Positions 26,172 through 34,438 of a stretch of 64,000 nt of DNA are shown piece after piece. The notes under the pieces were generated by a model that was not told where the DNA came from, did not search any database, and saw nothing but the letters and a program-made list of their open reading frames with translations. Source of the DNA: Acidobacteriaceae bacterium (GTDB taxonomy: Bacteria; Acidobacteriota; Terriglobia; Terriglobales; Acidobacteriaceae); contig JAOAPC010000017.1 of assembly GCA_025462735.1 (NCBI GenBank), positions 79,089 through 143,088 of the forward strand, in the 5' to 3' direction. The translations under genes and the position numbers were made by a program. Position 1 is the first letter of the stretch; every line of letters begins with the position of its first letter.

Positions 26172-26935
26172 CGCTTTCCGCTGAAGAGGCCGGCGATTCC
26201 GAATGTATATGGTATCCACGAGGCTTCGCGGAAGCCGGCGAGCTTCATGCGAGAAAGAATCTCCGGTGGCTGGGGGAAACGCTCGACCGAGGCGGGGAGA
26301 TACGAATAGGCCCCGTCGTTGCCGGAGATCAGCCTGCCGACGCGCGGAAGAACGGACTTGAAGTACACGTCGTAGATCTTGCCCAAGAATCCCTGCGGTT
26401 CACTGAATTCCAAAATGCCGCATTCGCCTCCTGGGCGCAGCACTCGCAGGATTTCTCGCAGGCCAGCGTCGTAATCGGCGAGATTGCGGAAACCGAATGC
26501 GGAGGTCACCAGGTGGAAGCTCTGGTCGGGAAATGGAAGTTGCAGCGCGTCTGCTTCGATCCATCGAATCGGACGTTCTGCTGATTTTTTCTTCGAAGCG
26601 AGCACCAGCATAGTGTGCGAAAAATCTGCGCCGGTAATTTCGGCGTTTCTGCCCTGCCGCCGCAAGGCCAACGCCATCTCGCCGGTGCCGCAGCAGAGGT
26701 CGAGGGCGTTCGCTCCGGGCTGCGCAAGTATATTCGCGAAAGTCCGCGCAGTACGCCGCCACCACAGCTTATCGATATTGGCGGATAGCAGATGGTTGAG
26801 AAGATCGTAGCGGGGCGCAATCGCCGTGAACATCTCGCGAACGGCGCGGGAGGCTGAGTCGCGGTCGGAAGTACCTTGAGGAGCGGCACCGCGAACGGGA
26901 GTGTCTGCCTGTTTATCCGTAACTTCCCTACTCAC
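26168..26935 (-). CDS. menG: Demethylmenaquinone methyltransferase / UbiE
   Basis: 255 residues from a GTG start. SAM-binding motif I is LDLCCGTGEMALAL; the family signatures are IAPRYDLLNHLLS near the N-terminus and VTSAFGFRNLADYDAGL in the middle. It methylates demethylmenaquinone in the last step of menaquinone synthesis. This suits the succinate dehydrogenase and respiratory context. The GTG overlaps the aroB stop by eight bases, so translation is likely coupled. Confidence 0.94.
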   Translation of the reverse strand: MSREVTDKQADTPVRGAAPQGTSDRDSASRAVREMFTAIAPRYDLLNHLLSANIDKLWWRRTARTFANILAQPGANALDLCCGTGEMALALRRQGRNAEITGADFSHTMLVLASKKKSAERPIRWIEADALQLPFPDQSFHLVTSAFGFRNLADYDAGLREILRVLRPGGECGILEFSEPQGFLGKIYDVYFKSVLPRVGRLISGNDGAYSYLPASVERFPQPPEILSRMKLAGFREASWIPYTFGIAGLFSGKR

Positions 26936-28034
26936 GCGAAAGCCGCCGAATCTGCGCCAGCGCCGCCGCGACGGCCTGTTCCGGCACGTCCTTTACGACT
27001 TCGACTTTGCCGATTTCTTTGGGAAGCACAAAATTCACCACGCCGGATTCAGTTTTCTTGTCGGAGCGAATCAGCGTCATCGCTTTCGAGGTGGTCACGT
27101 TGACCTTGGGAAGCGATCCCCAAGAAAGGCTTGCGTCGCGAATACGATCGAAGGTCCCATTATTCGAAAAGCGAACTTCATCGGCGATCTTGGCAGCGGC
27201 GATCATTCCCCAGGCTACTGCCTCTCCGTGCAAAAAATGACGATAGGAGGTCGCAGTCTCAAGCGCATGGCCGAGCGTATGCCCGAAGTTGAGGACGCGA
27301 CGCAAGCCGCCCTCCTTTTCATCGGCGGAGACGATTCGCGCTTTGAGTTTGACGGATTCCGAGATCGCCCAGGTGAGAAGGTCGCGATCTTTTCGCAATG
27401 ATTTAATTGAGCATCGCTCGAGGCGGGCAAACAATTCCGGATTGCCGATTACGCCGCACTTGAGAGCTTCGTACATGCCGGCACGAAATTCGCGATCCGG
27501 CAGAGTGGAAAGCGTCGCCGGGTCGATGAGCACGAGCGCCGGCTGGTAAAAAGTACCCAGGAGATTCTTGCCGGATTTGAGGTTCACTCCGGTTTTGCCG
27601 CCAATAGCGGCATCGAGCTGGGCTTGGACGGTAGTAGGGACTTGGACAAGCTTTACTCCACGCATGTAAACCGAGGCGAGCATGCCAGCCACATCGCCAA
27701 CTACGCCGCCGCCGAATGCGATGACCACGGCTTTGCGATCCGCGCCCAGCTTCAACAAGTCTTCTGCGAGAGTCTCTACGCTGGAAAGCCGCTTAAACCG
27801 CTCGCCATCGCGCATCTCGACAACCTTGGGAGCAAAACCGGCACCATTAAGGGATTGCAGCAAGACTCTTCCCCAATGTCGGCGGACTGGAGGGACGGTG
27901 ACCACGAATACGGGTGGTGTTCCGCTGAACAGGTCGTGCAGAATCTCACCCGCGCGGGACAGCAGGCCGTGCTCAATCACAGCTTCGTAGTTACGTGATG
28001 CGGTCGTGACCGTGACGCGGAGCATTGCGAACAT
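26928..28034 (-). CDS. aroB: 3-dehydroquinate synthase
   Basis: 368 residues. NAD-binding glycine-rich region FGGGVVGDVAGMLASVY, the family PTTVQAQLDAAIGGKTGVN and the metal-ligand region RVLNFGHTLGHALE are all present. It converts DAHP to 3-dehydroquinate in the shikimate pathway. Forms a two-gene unit with menG, linking chorismate supply and menaquinone. Confidence 0.96.
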   Translation of the reverse strand: MFAMLRVTVTTASRNYEAVIEHGLLSRAGEILHDLFSGTPPVFVVTVPPVRRHWGRVLLQSLNGAGFAPKVVEMRDGERFKRLSSVETLAEDLLKLGADRKAVVIAFGGGVVGDVAGMLASVYMRGVKLVQVPTTVQAQLDAAIGGKTGVNLKSGKNLLGTFYQPALVLIDPATLSTLPDREFRAGMYEALKCGVIGNPELFARLERCSIKSLRKDRDLLTWAISESVKLKARIVSADEKEGGLRRVLNFGHTLGHALETATSYRHFLHGEAVAWGMIAAAKIADEVRFSNNGTFDRIRDASLSWGSLPKVNVTTSKAMTLIRSDKKTESGVVNFVLPKEIGKVEVVKDVPEQAVAAALAQIRRLSRE

Positions 28035-28043
28035 GATAACAAG

Positions 28044-28170
28044 CCGTCAGCCATCAGCCGTCAGGTAGAGCTCAGCTTCTCTCTTGAGCGGGGCTCGACC
28101 GGACAGCCGCAGGCGGCTGTCCCACGTGGTCTATCGCTCGATCAAGAGCCGAGAGCGGCTGCCCCAAGTG
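28044..28170. repeat. Repeat cluster (families F and A) upstream of nadB
   Basis: Variant family F units (GCCGTCAGCCATCAGCCGTC) at 28045-28066, then two family A copies: GCTCGACCGGACAGCCGC-AGG-CGGCTGTCCCACGTGG (28093-28129 region) and GAGCCGAGAGCGGCTGCCCCAAGTGG (28146-28172). The gap 28035-28234 between divergent aroB and nadB holds no gene. Confidence 0.75.
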
Positions 28171-28234
28171 GTTCAGATGGCGCCTGCGGCCTCGCTTGTA
28201 GAATGCCGCGGGTTTCAGGTATACCATTTCGATC

Positions 28235-29806
28235 ATGCCAGCCGCTCCTTCCGAGACTGATTTTCTGGTGATTGGCGCCGGAATTGCGGGCCTGCGCGCG
28301 GCGATCGAATTGGCGGCAGCGGGCCGGGTCATCGTTTTGGTGAAACGCGAAGTCGCTGACTCCAGCACGCAATTTGCGCAAGGCGGAATCGCGGCCGCGC
28401 TCAGCGACGAGGATGAAATCAGCCTGCATCTGCAGGACACCCTCAGCGCCGGCGACGGCTTGTGCAATCCAGAAGCTGCGAAGGTTTTGGTCGAAGATGC
28501 CCCGGCGCGAATCGAAGAACTAATCGCCTGGGGAACACAGTTCGACCGCGAGGGCACCAAGCTGACCTTTGGGCGCGAAGGCGCACACAGCCGCAATCGG
28601 ATTCTGCACGCACACGGCGATTCGACCGGACGGGAGATCCAGCGCGCCCTTTATGCGAAAGCCAAGACTCTTTCGGAAATCTCCATTCGCGAATTTGAGT
28701 TCTCCACTGACCTGGTTATCGAGCATGGACGGGTCGCCGGAGTGCGCGTAATTGATGATCATGGCATGCACAGCACGATTCAGGCTTCCGCTGTGCTGCT
28801 TGCTACCGGAGGCATGGGCCAGCTCTATGTGAACACCACGAATCCCGGCGTCGCCACAGGCGACGGGGTTGCCATGGCCTACCGGGCCGGCGCGGAAGTG
28901 ACCGACCTGGAGTTCATTCAGTTTCATCCCACGGCGCTATATCTAAAGAAGGCGCCGCGCTTTCTTCTTTCGGAAGCATTGCGCGGTGAGGGGGCATATC
29001 TCCGCAACATGGAGATGATGCGCTTCATGTCGAAGTACCACCCGATGGGCGAATTGGCCCCGCGCGACGTGGTGGCCCGAGCCATCATGCATGAACTGGA
29101 ACGCGTGCGGGCGAAGGAGCCAGTGGTTTATCTCGATATGACGCATCTAGATGAAGGTCACATTCGCAAACGGTTTCCGCGAATTTATGCGACCTGCATG
29201 CAGTACAACATCGATATCACCAGTGAATTTGTCCCTATCCGTCCGGCGGCACATTACGCAATGGGCGGCGTTCGTACGGACCTTGACGGCCGCGCCACAT
29301 TGCCCGGGCTGTATGCTGCCGGAGAGGCGGCGGGAACCGGAGTCCATGGCGCGAACCGGTTGGCCAGCAATTCCCTGCTCGAGGGTTTAGTCTTCGGTGC
29401 CCGCGCAGGAAGAAAGATGCGCGACGAACTCAAAGCACTGCCGCAGCGGGCTTCCAGCCTTCCGCCTGCCGCATATTCGAATGGTCCGATAAGTATTCCG
29501 GTGGACACTTCAGTCAGTGAGCTTCAAGAACTCATGTGGAAGAACGTGGGAATCGTACGCACTAGCAGCGGATTGACGGAAGCTATAAAGAGGTTAGGAG
29601 AAATTGGAGAAAAGGTTTCACGCCCGCATAGCCGCCGCGAGTTCGAGGCAAGAAATCTGCAAATCGTCGGAACGCTGGTTACGCGCTCGGCTCTGGCGCG
29701 GGAAGAAAGCCGAGGCGCGCACTATCGGACAGATTTCCCTGACCACAACGACGCCAAGTTCAAGAAACACTCCGTGGTCATGAGCGAGAAGATAGGGTTC
29801 GAGTAG
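28235..29806 (+). CDS. nadB: L-aspartate oxidase
   Basis: 523 residues. FAD-binding VIGAGIAGLRAAIE at the N-terminus. The segment STQFAQGGIAAAL lacks the histidine used for covalent FAD in SdhA, as expected for NadB. TDLEFIQFHPTALY, GMGQLYVNTTNP-type sequence and AGEAAGTGVHGANRLASNSLLEGLVF are conserved landmarks. It oxidises aspartate to iminoaspartate for NAD synthesis. nadA and nadC are not in the window. Confidence 0.95.
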   Translation: MPAAPSETDFLVIGAGIAGLRAAIELAAAGRVIVLVKREVADSSTQFAQGGIAAALSDEDEISLHLQDTLSAGDGLCNPEAAKVLVEDAPARIEELIAWGTQFDREGTKLTFGREGAHSRNRILHAHGDSTGREIQRALYAKAKTLSEISIREFEFSTDLVIEHGRVAGVRVIDDHGMHSTIQASAVLLATGGMGQLYVNTTNPGVATGDGVAMAYRAGAEVTDLEFIQFHPTALYLKKAPRFLLSEALRGEGAYLRNMEMMRFMSKYHPMGELAPRDVVARAIMHELERVRAKEPVVYLDMTHLDEGHIRKRFPRIYATCMQYNIDITSEFVPIRPAAHYAMGGVRTDLDGRATLPGLYAAGEAAGTGVHGANRLASNSLLEGLVFGARAGRKMRDELKALPQRASSLPPAAYSNGPISIPVDTSVSELQELMWKNVGIVRTSSGLTEAIKRLGEIGEKVSRPHSRREFEARNLQIVGTLVTRSALAREESRGAHYRTDFPDHNDAKFKKHSVVMSEKIGFE

Positions 29807-29829
29807 ATGCTCTGCTGGTCAAGCAACCC

Positions 29830-30246
29830 TTAGGGGCAAGTAAGGTTTGCACTGCCATGTACGGCCGTCGACATTTGCGGACCTGTCGCCGAGTTGGTAG
29901 AGGCGATCGCCGATATCATGACGGTGCCGGCGGCTCCCCCAACGCACTGCGCTAGTCCAGTCTGAGTGATGGTTGCAATGTTTGAATTGGAGCTGGCCCA
30001 AGTGCCGGTATATGGGCTGACGAACGGCACGGTTGCAGGGGAAGGCGCCTTGCTGAATACTCCCGTAGCGGTAAACTGCACTTTGCCCTGCGTGGATTGC
30101 GCGTCGGCATTCGCGGGACTCAAAGTCATTGACTGAAGAACGCGATTCGATGTTGAGTTCATCGAGCCACAGCCGATAGTTGCAATCGAAATAACAGCCA
30201 ACAGGAAGAACAAAACGGAAGTCGTCGGAACATTGCGTGAGATCAT
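29830..30246 (-). CDS. Lipoprotein with a Big_2-like immunoglobulin fold
   Basis: 138 residues from the ATG at 30246, with GGAGG upstream. Lipobox at SIATIGCGS. The mature part has one bacterial Ig-like domain: TLSPANADAQSTQGKVQFTATG in part, then TGTWASSNSNIATITQTGLAQCVGGAAGTVMI. Small exported surface protein of unknown role. It converges on nadB. Confidence 0.75.
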   Translation of the reverse strand: MISRNVPTTSVLFFLLAVISIATIGCGSMNSTSNRVLQSMTLSPANADAQSTQGKVQFTATGVFSKAPSPATVPFVSPYTGTWASSNSNIATITQTGLAQCVGGAAGTVMISAIASTNSATGPQMSTAVHGSANLTCP

Positions 30247-30324
30247 AACGATCCTCCGGCGCTGATTGTACAACTCTGCAAGGGCTGGCTTGTCAAATTA
30301 TGGTTAATTCGAAGGGTATCCAGC

Positions 30325-31242
30325 TTAGACCTTTCGTGGCGCACCGCGGTGCACGGCCGACGCCACAATTGTCACCAGCAAAATTCCTCCTATTATGCCC
30401 AGCGAAATGTCCGTGCGGACTGGGTAATAGTGCGATAGCAGCATTTTGACTCCGACAAATAAGAGCACGCAGGAAATCCCATAGTGTAGATATTCGAAAA
30501 TGTCCATCAGTGAGGAGAGCGCGAAAAACAATGACCGCAACCCCAAAATCGCGAAGATGTTCGAGGTGTACACGATAAAAGTATTCAGCGTAATAGCCAG
30601 CACGGCAGGAATGGAATCAACGGCGAAAATTACGTCCGTAGTTTCAATCACTATGAGCACAAGCAGCAACGGAGTCGCGCAGAGTTGTTCGCCACGAACA
30701 AAGAATTTGCTACCCACGTAATCTGTAGTGACAGGCATGAATTTTCGGACCAGGCGCAGCAACGGATTCTTCTCGGGATGGACTTCGCCGCCGCGCTGAA
30801 ACAGCAGCCGGATACCGCTATACACGAGGAGAAGCCCGAAGCCGTAGATGATCCAGTGAAATCTTCGGATCAGGCCCACGCCGGCGAAGATAAACACCGC
30901 GCGCATGATGATTGCACCGATGATTCCCCAGAACAGCACGCGATATTGCTCTGGCTCGGGCAGACGGAAATAGCGGAAGACAAGAAGAAAGATGAATAGA
31001 TTGTCTGCGCTCAGCGAGAGCTCAATGACGTAGCCGGTTGAAAACTCAAGTGCGGAGGTGCGCCCTTGTACGCCATAGAGAATCGCTGCGAACGCAGCGG
31101 CCAGCGCAATCCATATACCCGTCCAAGCGAGTGAGTGGCGCAGGCTGGGAGTCTTCGCTCGACGGTGAATGACGCCGAGGTCGAGTACCAGCATGGCAGC
31201 GACAAATACATTGAACAAAATCCAAGCCAGCGTCTGGTTCAT
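30325..31242 (-). CDS. TerC-family membrane protein
   Basis: 305 residues with about eight or nine hydrophobic segments. Family landmarks are ELSLSADNLFIFLLVF and IVIETTDVIFAVDSIPAVLAI, whose acidic residues in the membrane are typical. TerC/Alx proteins are linked to manganese export and metal loading of exported proteins. No manganese riboswitch was recognised upstream. Confidence 0.93.
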   Translation of the reverse strand: MNQTLAWILFNVFVAAMLVLDLGVIHRRAKTPSLRHSLAWTGIWIALAAAFAAILYGVQGRTSALEFSTGYVIELSLSADNLFIFLLVFRYFRLPEPEQYRVLFWGIIGAIIMRAVFIFAGVGLIRRFHWIIYGFGLLLVYSGIRLLFQRGGEVHPEKNPLLRLVRKFMPVTTDYVGSKFFVRGEQLCATPLLLVLIVIETTDVIFAVDSIPAVLAITLNTFIVYTSNIFAILGLRSLFFALSSLMDIFEYLHYGISCVLLFVGVKMLLSHYYPVRTDISLGIIGGILLVTIVASAVHRGAPRKV

Positions 31243-31332
31243 GGGCTAAGGTGCTGTGGGGATTAGAAATGAAATCAGAAAAAAGCGAAAGTGCAGGAAG
31301 GTTCTCAACTCCACGAGGGTTAGTCAACTCTC

Positions 31333-31399
31333 CCTCAGTGGCTAAAGCCCGGCTAAGTTGTGGAAGATTACGGCACGGCTGAAGCCGTGCCCTTTCAAT
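31333..31399. repeat. Dispersed palindromic repeat, family B (copy 3)
   Basis: CTCAGTGGCTAAAGCCC, about 25 bases, then CGGCACGGCTGAAGCCGTGCC and CTTTCAA. It ends just before the stop of the M28 peptidase gene. Confidence 0.8.
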
Positions 31400-31404
31400 T
31401 CGAC

Positions 31405-32379
31405 CTAGCGCTGATTCAGCAGATGCACCGTGTCCAGCGTTACGGTCCCGACAATCTCCAGGCTCTTTGGACTAAGTTTGTCGACGGTGTCATCGGTGGT
31501 GTGCCAGAACACGTCGTTATAGCCGTAATCAAAATCAATCAAATCTGCGGAGGGCACACCGCGTTGAAGAAATGCCATATGGTCGTCGGTCACGGCCATG
31601 GACCGGGCAAAGAAGTGGGACTGATATCCCAGTCGAGTTGCAGCCTTAAAGATCAGGTCTTCAAGCCAAGGGGTCGAATTCGTATCGTGTTCGATATTCA
31701 AGTCGGCGTCGCCAACCATGTCTTCCAAAATGAATGCTTTAATCTTTTTCAGGGTTCCATCGTCCTGCCATTTTTGCGCCAGGTGACGGACACCATAGAG
31801 CGATTCGGGATCGTCCCACGGCAGCTTCATGGACTCTTCCGCGTCATCCCATAGCAACCACACGCTGTAACCATCGAGCTTATTGCCGCGCAACTGGTTG
31901 GCGATCTCAAGCAGAAGCGCACTGGAAGACGCGCCATCGTTGGCTCCGATATATGACGTGTTTCGTAGAGGCCAGTTGGTGTCGTAGTGGCTCGCGATCA
32001 CAATGATTCCGTTCCGCGTGCCGGGAAATTTCGCGATGATGTTGTGCACGGGGAACGTTCCCTCGGTGGGATGAACATTGAACGAATCCTGTTCGACGTC
32101 ATCGCCTTTGAGGTGCGAGAGGATGTAGTTCTCGACTTTCTTGTGGTTCTCGCTTCCAATCGGGCGAGGGCCGAAGGAAACAATTTCTTTCACGTATTGC
32201 ATGGCGCGATTGGCGTTGAAGGTTGGAGCCGGGACGCTGTCCGGCGGCAAATTCGACGCGTCTGTACTTGCGGCGGATGTCGAGGCGGCGCCGGCGCTGG
32301 AGGCAGCGGCATTCTTCCCCTTTGAGCACGCGAACAGCGCCAGAACGAAAACCAGGAAAAAAAGTTTGCGGGTCCTCAT
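31405..32379 (-). CDS. M28-family lipoprotein resembling glutaminyl-peptide cyclotransferase
   Basis: 324 residues from the ATG at 32379. Lipobox at FVLALFACSKG. Metal-site landmarks are ASHYDTNW, GANDGASSSALL, LLWDDAEES, DMVGDADLN and FWHTTDDTVDKLS. The WHTxDD end and DMxGDxDL are closer to glutaminyl cyclases than to aminopeptidases, so N-terminal pyroglutamate formation on exported proteins is possible. The start overlaps the tatC stop by four bases. Confidence 0.85.
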   Translation of the reverse strand: MRTRKLFFLVFVLALFACSKGKNAAASSAGAASTSAASTDASNLPPDSVPAPTFNANRAMQYVKEIVSFGPRPIGSENHKKVENYILSHLKGDDVEQDSFNVHPTEGTFPVHNIIAKFPGTRNGIIVIASHYDTNWPLRNTSYIGANDGASSSALLLEIANQLRGNKLDGYSVWLLWDDAEESMKLPWDDPESLYGVRHLAQKWQDDGTLKKIKAFILEDMVGDADLNIEHDTNSTPWLEDLIFKAATRLGYQSHFFARSMAVTDDHMAFLQRGVPSADLIDFDYGYNDVFWHTTDDTVDKLSPKSLEIVGTVTLDTVHLLNQR

Positions 32380-33179
32380 GCGTTCTTTTTGGCAGCGCGG
32401 GCCTGGCGCTGGGTAGGATGAACGATATATGCGACGCCGATGCTCACCAGATACAACACGAGCATTGGGGCGGCAAAAACGCACATGCTGCTGATATCGG
32501 GTGTGGGCGCGAGAGCCCCGGCGATGATGAAAATAGCCAGGATGCCATAACGGATGTTGCGCCACATCCAGCCGGCACTGACCACTCCCATGAGAGCCAG
32601 GAAGAAAATTAAAATTGGCATTTCAAAGACCAGCCCAAGTCCCAAGATCACCGTCAAAAAAAGATCAGTGTATTCGTGGATGGTGATCATGGGCGTGAAC
32701 TGGGTGCCGATGCCGATCAGAAATTTCAGGGCTGCCGGATAGACTAGGCGGTAGCCAAAATAGCCTCCGGCCGTGAAAAGAAAAATCGTGGAAACCATGA
32801 AGGGAATGGCGTAGCGCTTTTCCTTGCGATACAGACCTGGCGAGATAAACAGCCAGACCTGATAGAGAACGTAAGGCGAAGTGAGAAACAAACCTGCCAG
32901 CGCAGACACCTTCAAGTAAAGGTTAAAGGGTTCGGCGGGGGTCAAATAAACCAGTTTTTGCGGAAGGCCGTTCTGCCGGAGGACATCGAGAATGGGTTTC
33001 TGCATGTATCCGAACAAGGCTTGGTGGTACCACCAGCAAACGCCCATGCCGGCGGCGACCGCGATGAGCGAGTGGAAGATCCGGGTCCGGAGCTCCTCCA
33101 AGTGCTCGAGGAAACTCATCGAGGTCATGGGCTCGCGTTCGGACTCTTGTGGCTCCAGTTCGGTGACGGCTTCAGGCAT
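32376..33179 (-). CDS. tatC: Sec-independent protein translocase TatC
   Basis: 267 residues with six hydrophobic segments. SFLEHLEELRTRIFHSL is the diagnostic cytoplasmic N-terminus, and FxxPxxLYQVWLFISPGLY-type sequence follows near residue 100. With TatA it exports folded twin-arginine proteins; a candidate substrate with SRRKFMQ is encoded at 41773. Overlaps tatA by eight bases and the M28 gene by four. Confidence 0.96.
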   Translation of the reverse strand: MPEAVTELEPQESEREPMTSMSFLEHLEELRTRIFHSLIAVAAGMGVCWWYHQALFGYMQKPILDVLRQNGLPQKLVYLTPAEPFNLYLKVSALAGLFLTSPYVLYQVWLFISPGLYRKEKRYAIPFMVSTIFLFTAGGYFGYRLVYPAALKFLIGIGTQFTPMITIHEYTDLFLTVILGLGLVFEMPILIFFLALMGVVSAGWMWRNIRYGILAIFIIAGALAPTPDISSMCVFAAPMLVLYLVSIGVAYIVHPTQRQARAAKKNA

Positions 33180-33498
33180 GGCTACTATGGGCGGGCGAAT
33201 TTACGTCCGGCGAAGGTGCATCAGAATCGGGCTGGTTCTCGGGCAAAGCGAATCGGGAAGACGAAGCAGGAATGGATCCCGCCATTGGCTCGATCTTAGG
33301 CGACTGGCCCTGCTCCTTCCGTTTCTCCTCGAACTCCAACTGCGAAATTTCGGACTCAATCTGCGCCTTGAACTCGTTGGATGCGCGCTTGAACTCGGCG
33401 AGAGCTTTCCCTACCTGACGAGCAATCTGCGGCAGCTTTTTGGGACCGAAGAGGAGCAAGGCAAGAATGAACAAAACGACGGTATCGGGAAAACTCAT
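33172..33498 (-). CDS. tatA: TatA/TatB-type translocase subunit
   Basis: 108 residues from the ATG at 33498. One membrane helix (VVLFILALLLFGPKKLP), the FG hinge, then an amphipathic helix QIARQVGKALAEFKRASNEF. The long charged C-terminal tail of about 50 residues is unusual for TatA and recalls TatB. Only one such gene is here, so the cell may use a two-component Tat system or have another copy elsewhere. Confidence 0.92.
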   Translation of the reverse strand: MSFPDTVVLFILALLLFGPKKLPQIARQVGKALAEFKRASNEFKAQIESEISQLEFEEKRKEQGQSPKIEPMAGSIPASSSRFALPENQPDSDAPSPDVNSPAHSSHA

Positions 33499-33687
33499 GC
33501 TTAGATCATAGCGGAGCAATTAACGCCCAGCAATGCGGCGGTGTGCCGGGGATGTCCGTTCACGATCGCCGAGAAGAACACGTTTGAAAAAAAACGCCTA
33601 CTTTCTTTCTGCGCTCGCAATATAATGCGTGGTTCCAGTGAGAGCCATTGTCGCGCTGGATTGCAGATCTTTTGTCATGGAGGTGTC

Positions 33688-34428
33688 ATGGCCTCGGCTT
33701 CACAAACCGCGTATCAGGCCGCCCGCACGGGTTCCTGGTGGACGCAAGTCGTTCCTGTAGTCGTCATATTGGGCGGCTTCGGCGCGTACGCAACCTGGAG
33801 GGCATTTGAAGGCGCATACTTTTGGGCAGCGCCGTATCTCTCTCCTTTTTATTCACCGCTGATCGACATTCATCATCGTTATTGGCCATACTCGCCCGCG
33901 TTGCTGATTTTAGGCGGGCCGCTGGGTTTTCGAGCTACTTGTTATTACTATCGCAAAGCTTATTACCGCGCTTTTTTTCTCGATCCTGGGGCGTGCGCGG
34001 TGCCTGAGCGGAAGCGCGACTATAGCGGCGAGACCCGCTTCCCTTTCATACTGCAGAATGCCCACCGGTATTTCATGTACGTGGCTATCATTTTTCTCGC
34101 ATTTCTCTGGCACGATGCGATTGGCGCTTTCCGTTTTCCTGATGGATTCGGAATCGGGGTGGGAACGCTGGTGCTGCTTGCCAACGTTATTCTGCTGTCG
34201 CTCTATTTCGGTTCATGCCACTCATTACGGCACTTACTTGGCGGCAAGCTCGATTGTTTCTCGTGCTCTAAGTTCGGGGGCGCGCGCCACTCTACCTGGA
34301 AAAGTTTGAGCTTCCTGAATGAACACCACATGCTGTTTGCCTGGGCAAGCCTCTTCTCGGTCGGGTTTGCTGATTTTTACGTGCGCCTGGTTTCGAGCGG
34401 CGCAATCAGGGACCTGCGAATTCTGTGA
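33688..34428 (+). CDS. sdhC: Succinate dehydrogenase membrane anchor (non-classical cytochrome b subunit)
   Basis: 246 residues from the ATG at 33688 with GGAGG four bases before it. Five hydrophobic segments with histidines in likely heme positions (IDIHHRYWP, QNAHRYFMY, CHSLRHLLGG, NEHHMLFAW). This form is the single fused anchor seen in acidobacterial and actinobacterial enzymes that react with menaquinone. The gene leads sdhA by ten bases. Confidence 0.85.
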   Translation: MASASQTAYQAARTGSWWTQVVPVVVILGGFGAYATWRAFEGAYFWAAPYLSPFYSPLIDIHHRYWPYSPALLILGGPLGFRATCYYYRKAYYRAFFLDPGACAVPERKRDYSGETRFPFILQNAHRYFMYVAIIFLAFLWHDAIGAFRFPDGFGIGVGTLVLLANVILLSLYFGSCHSLRHLLGGKLDCFSCSKFGGARHSTWKSLSFLNEHHMLFAWASLFSVGFADFYVRLVSSGAIRDLRIL

Positions 34429-34438
34429 TCATTAGCCT

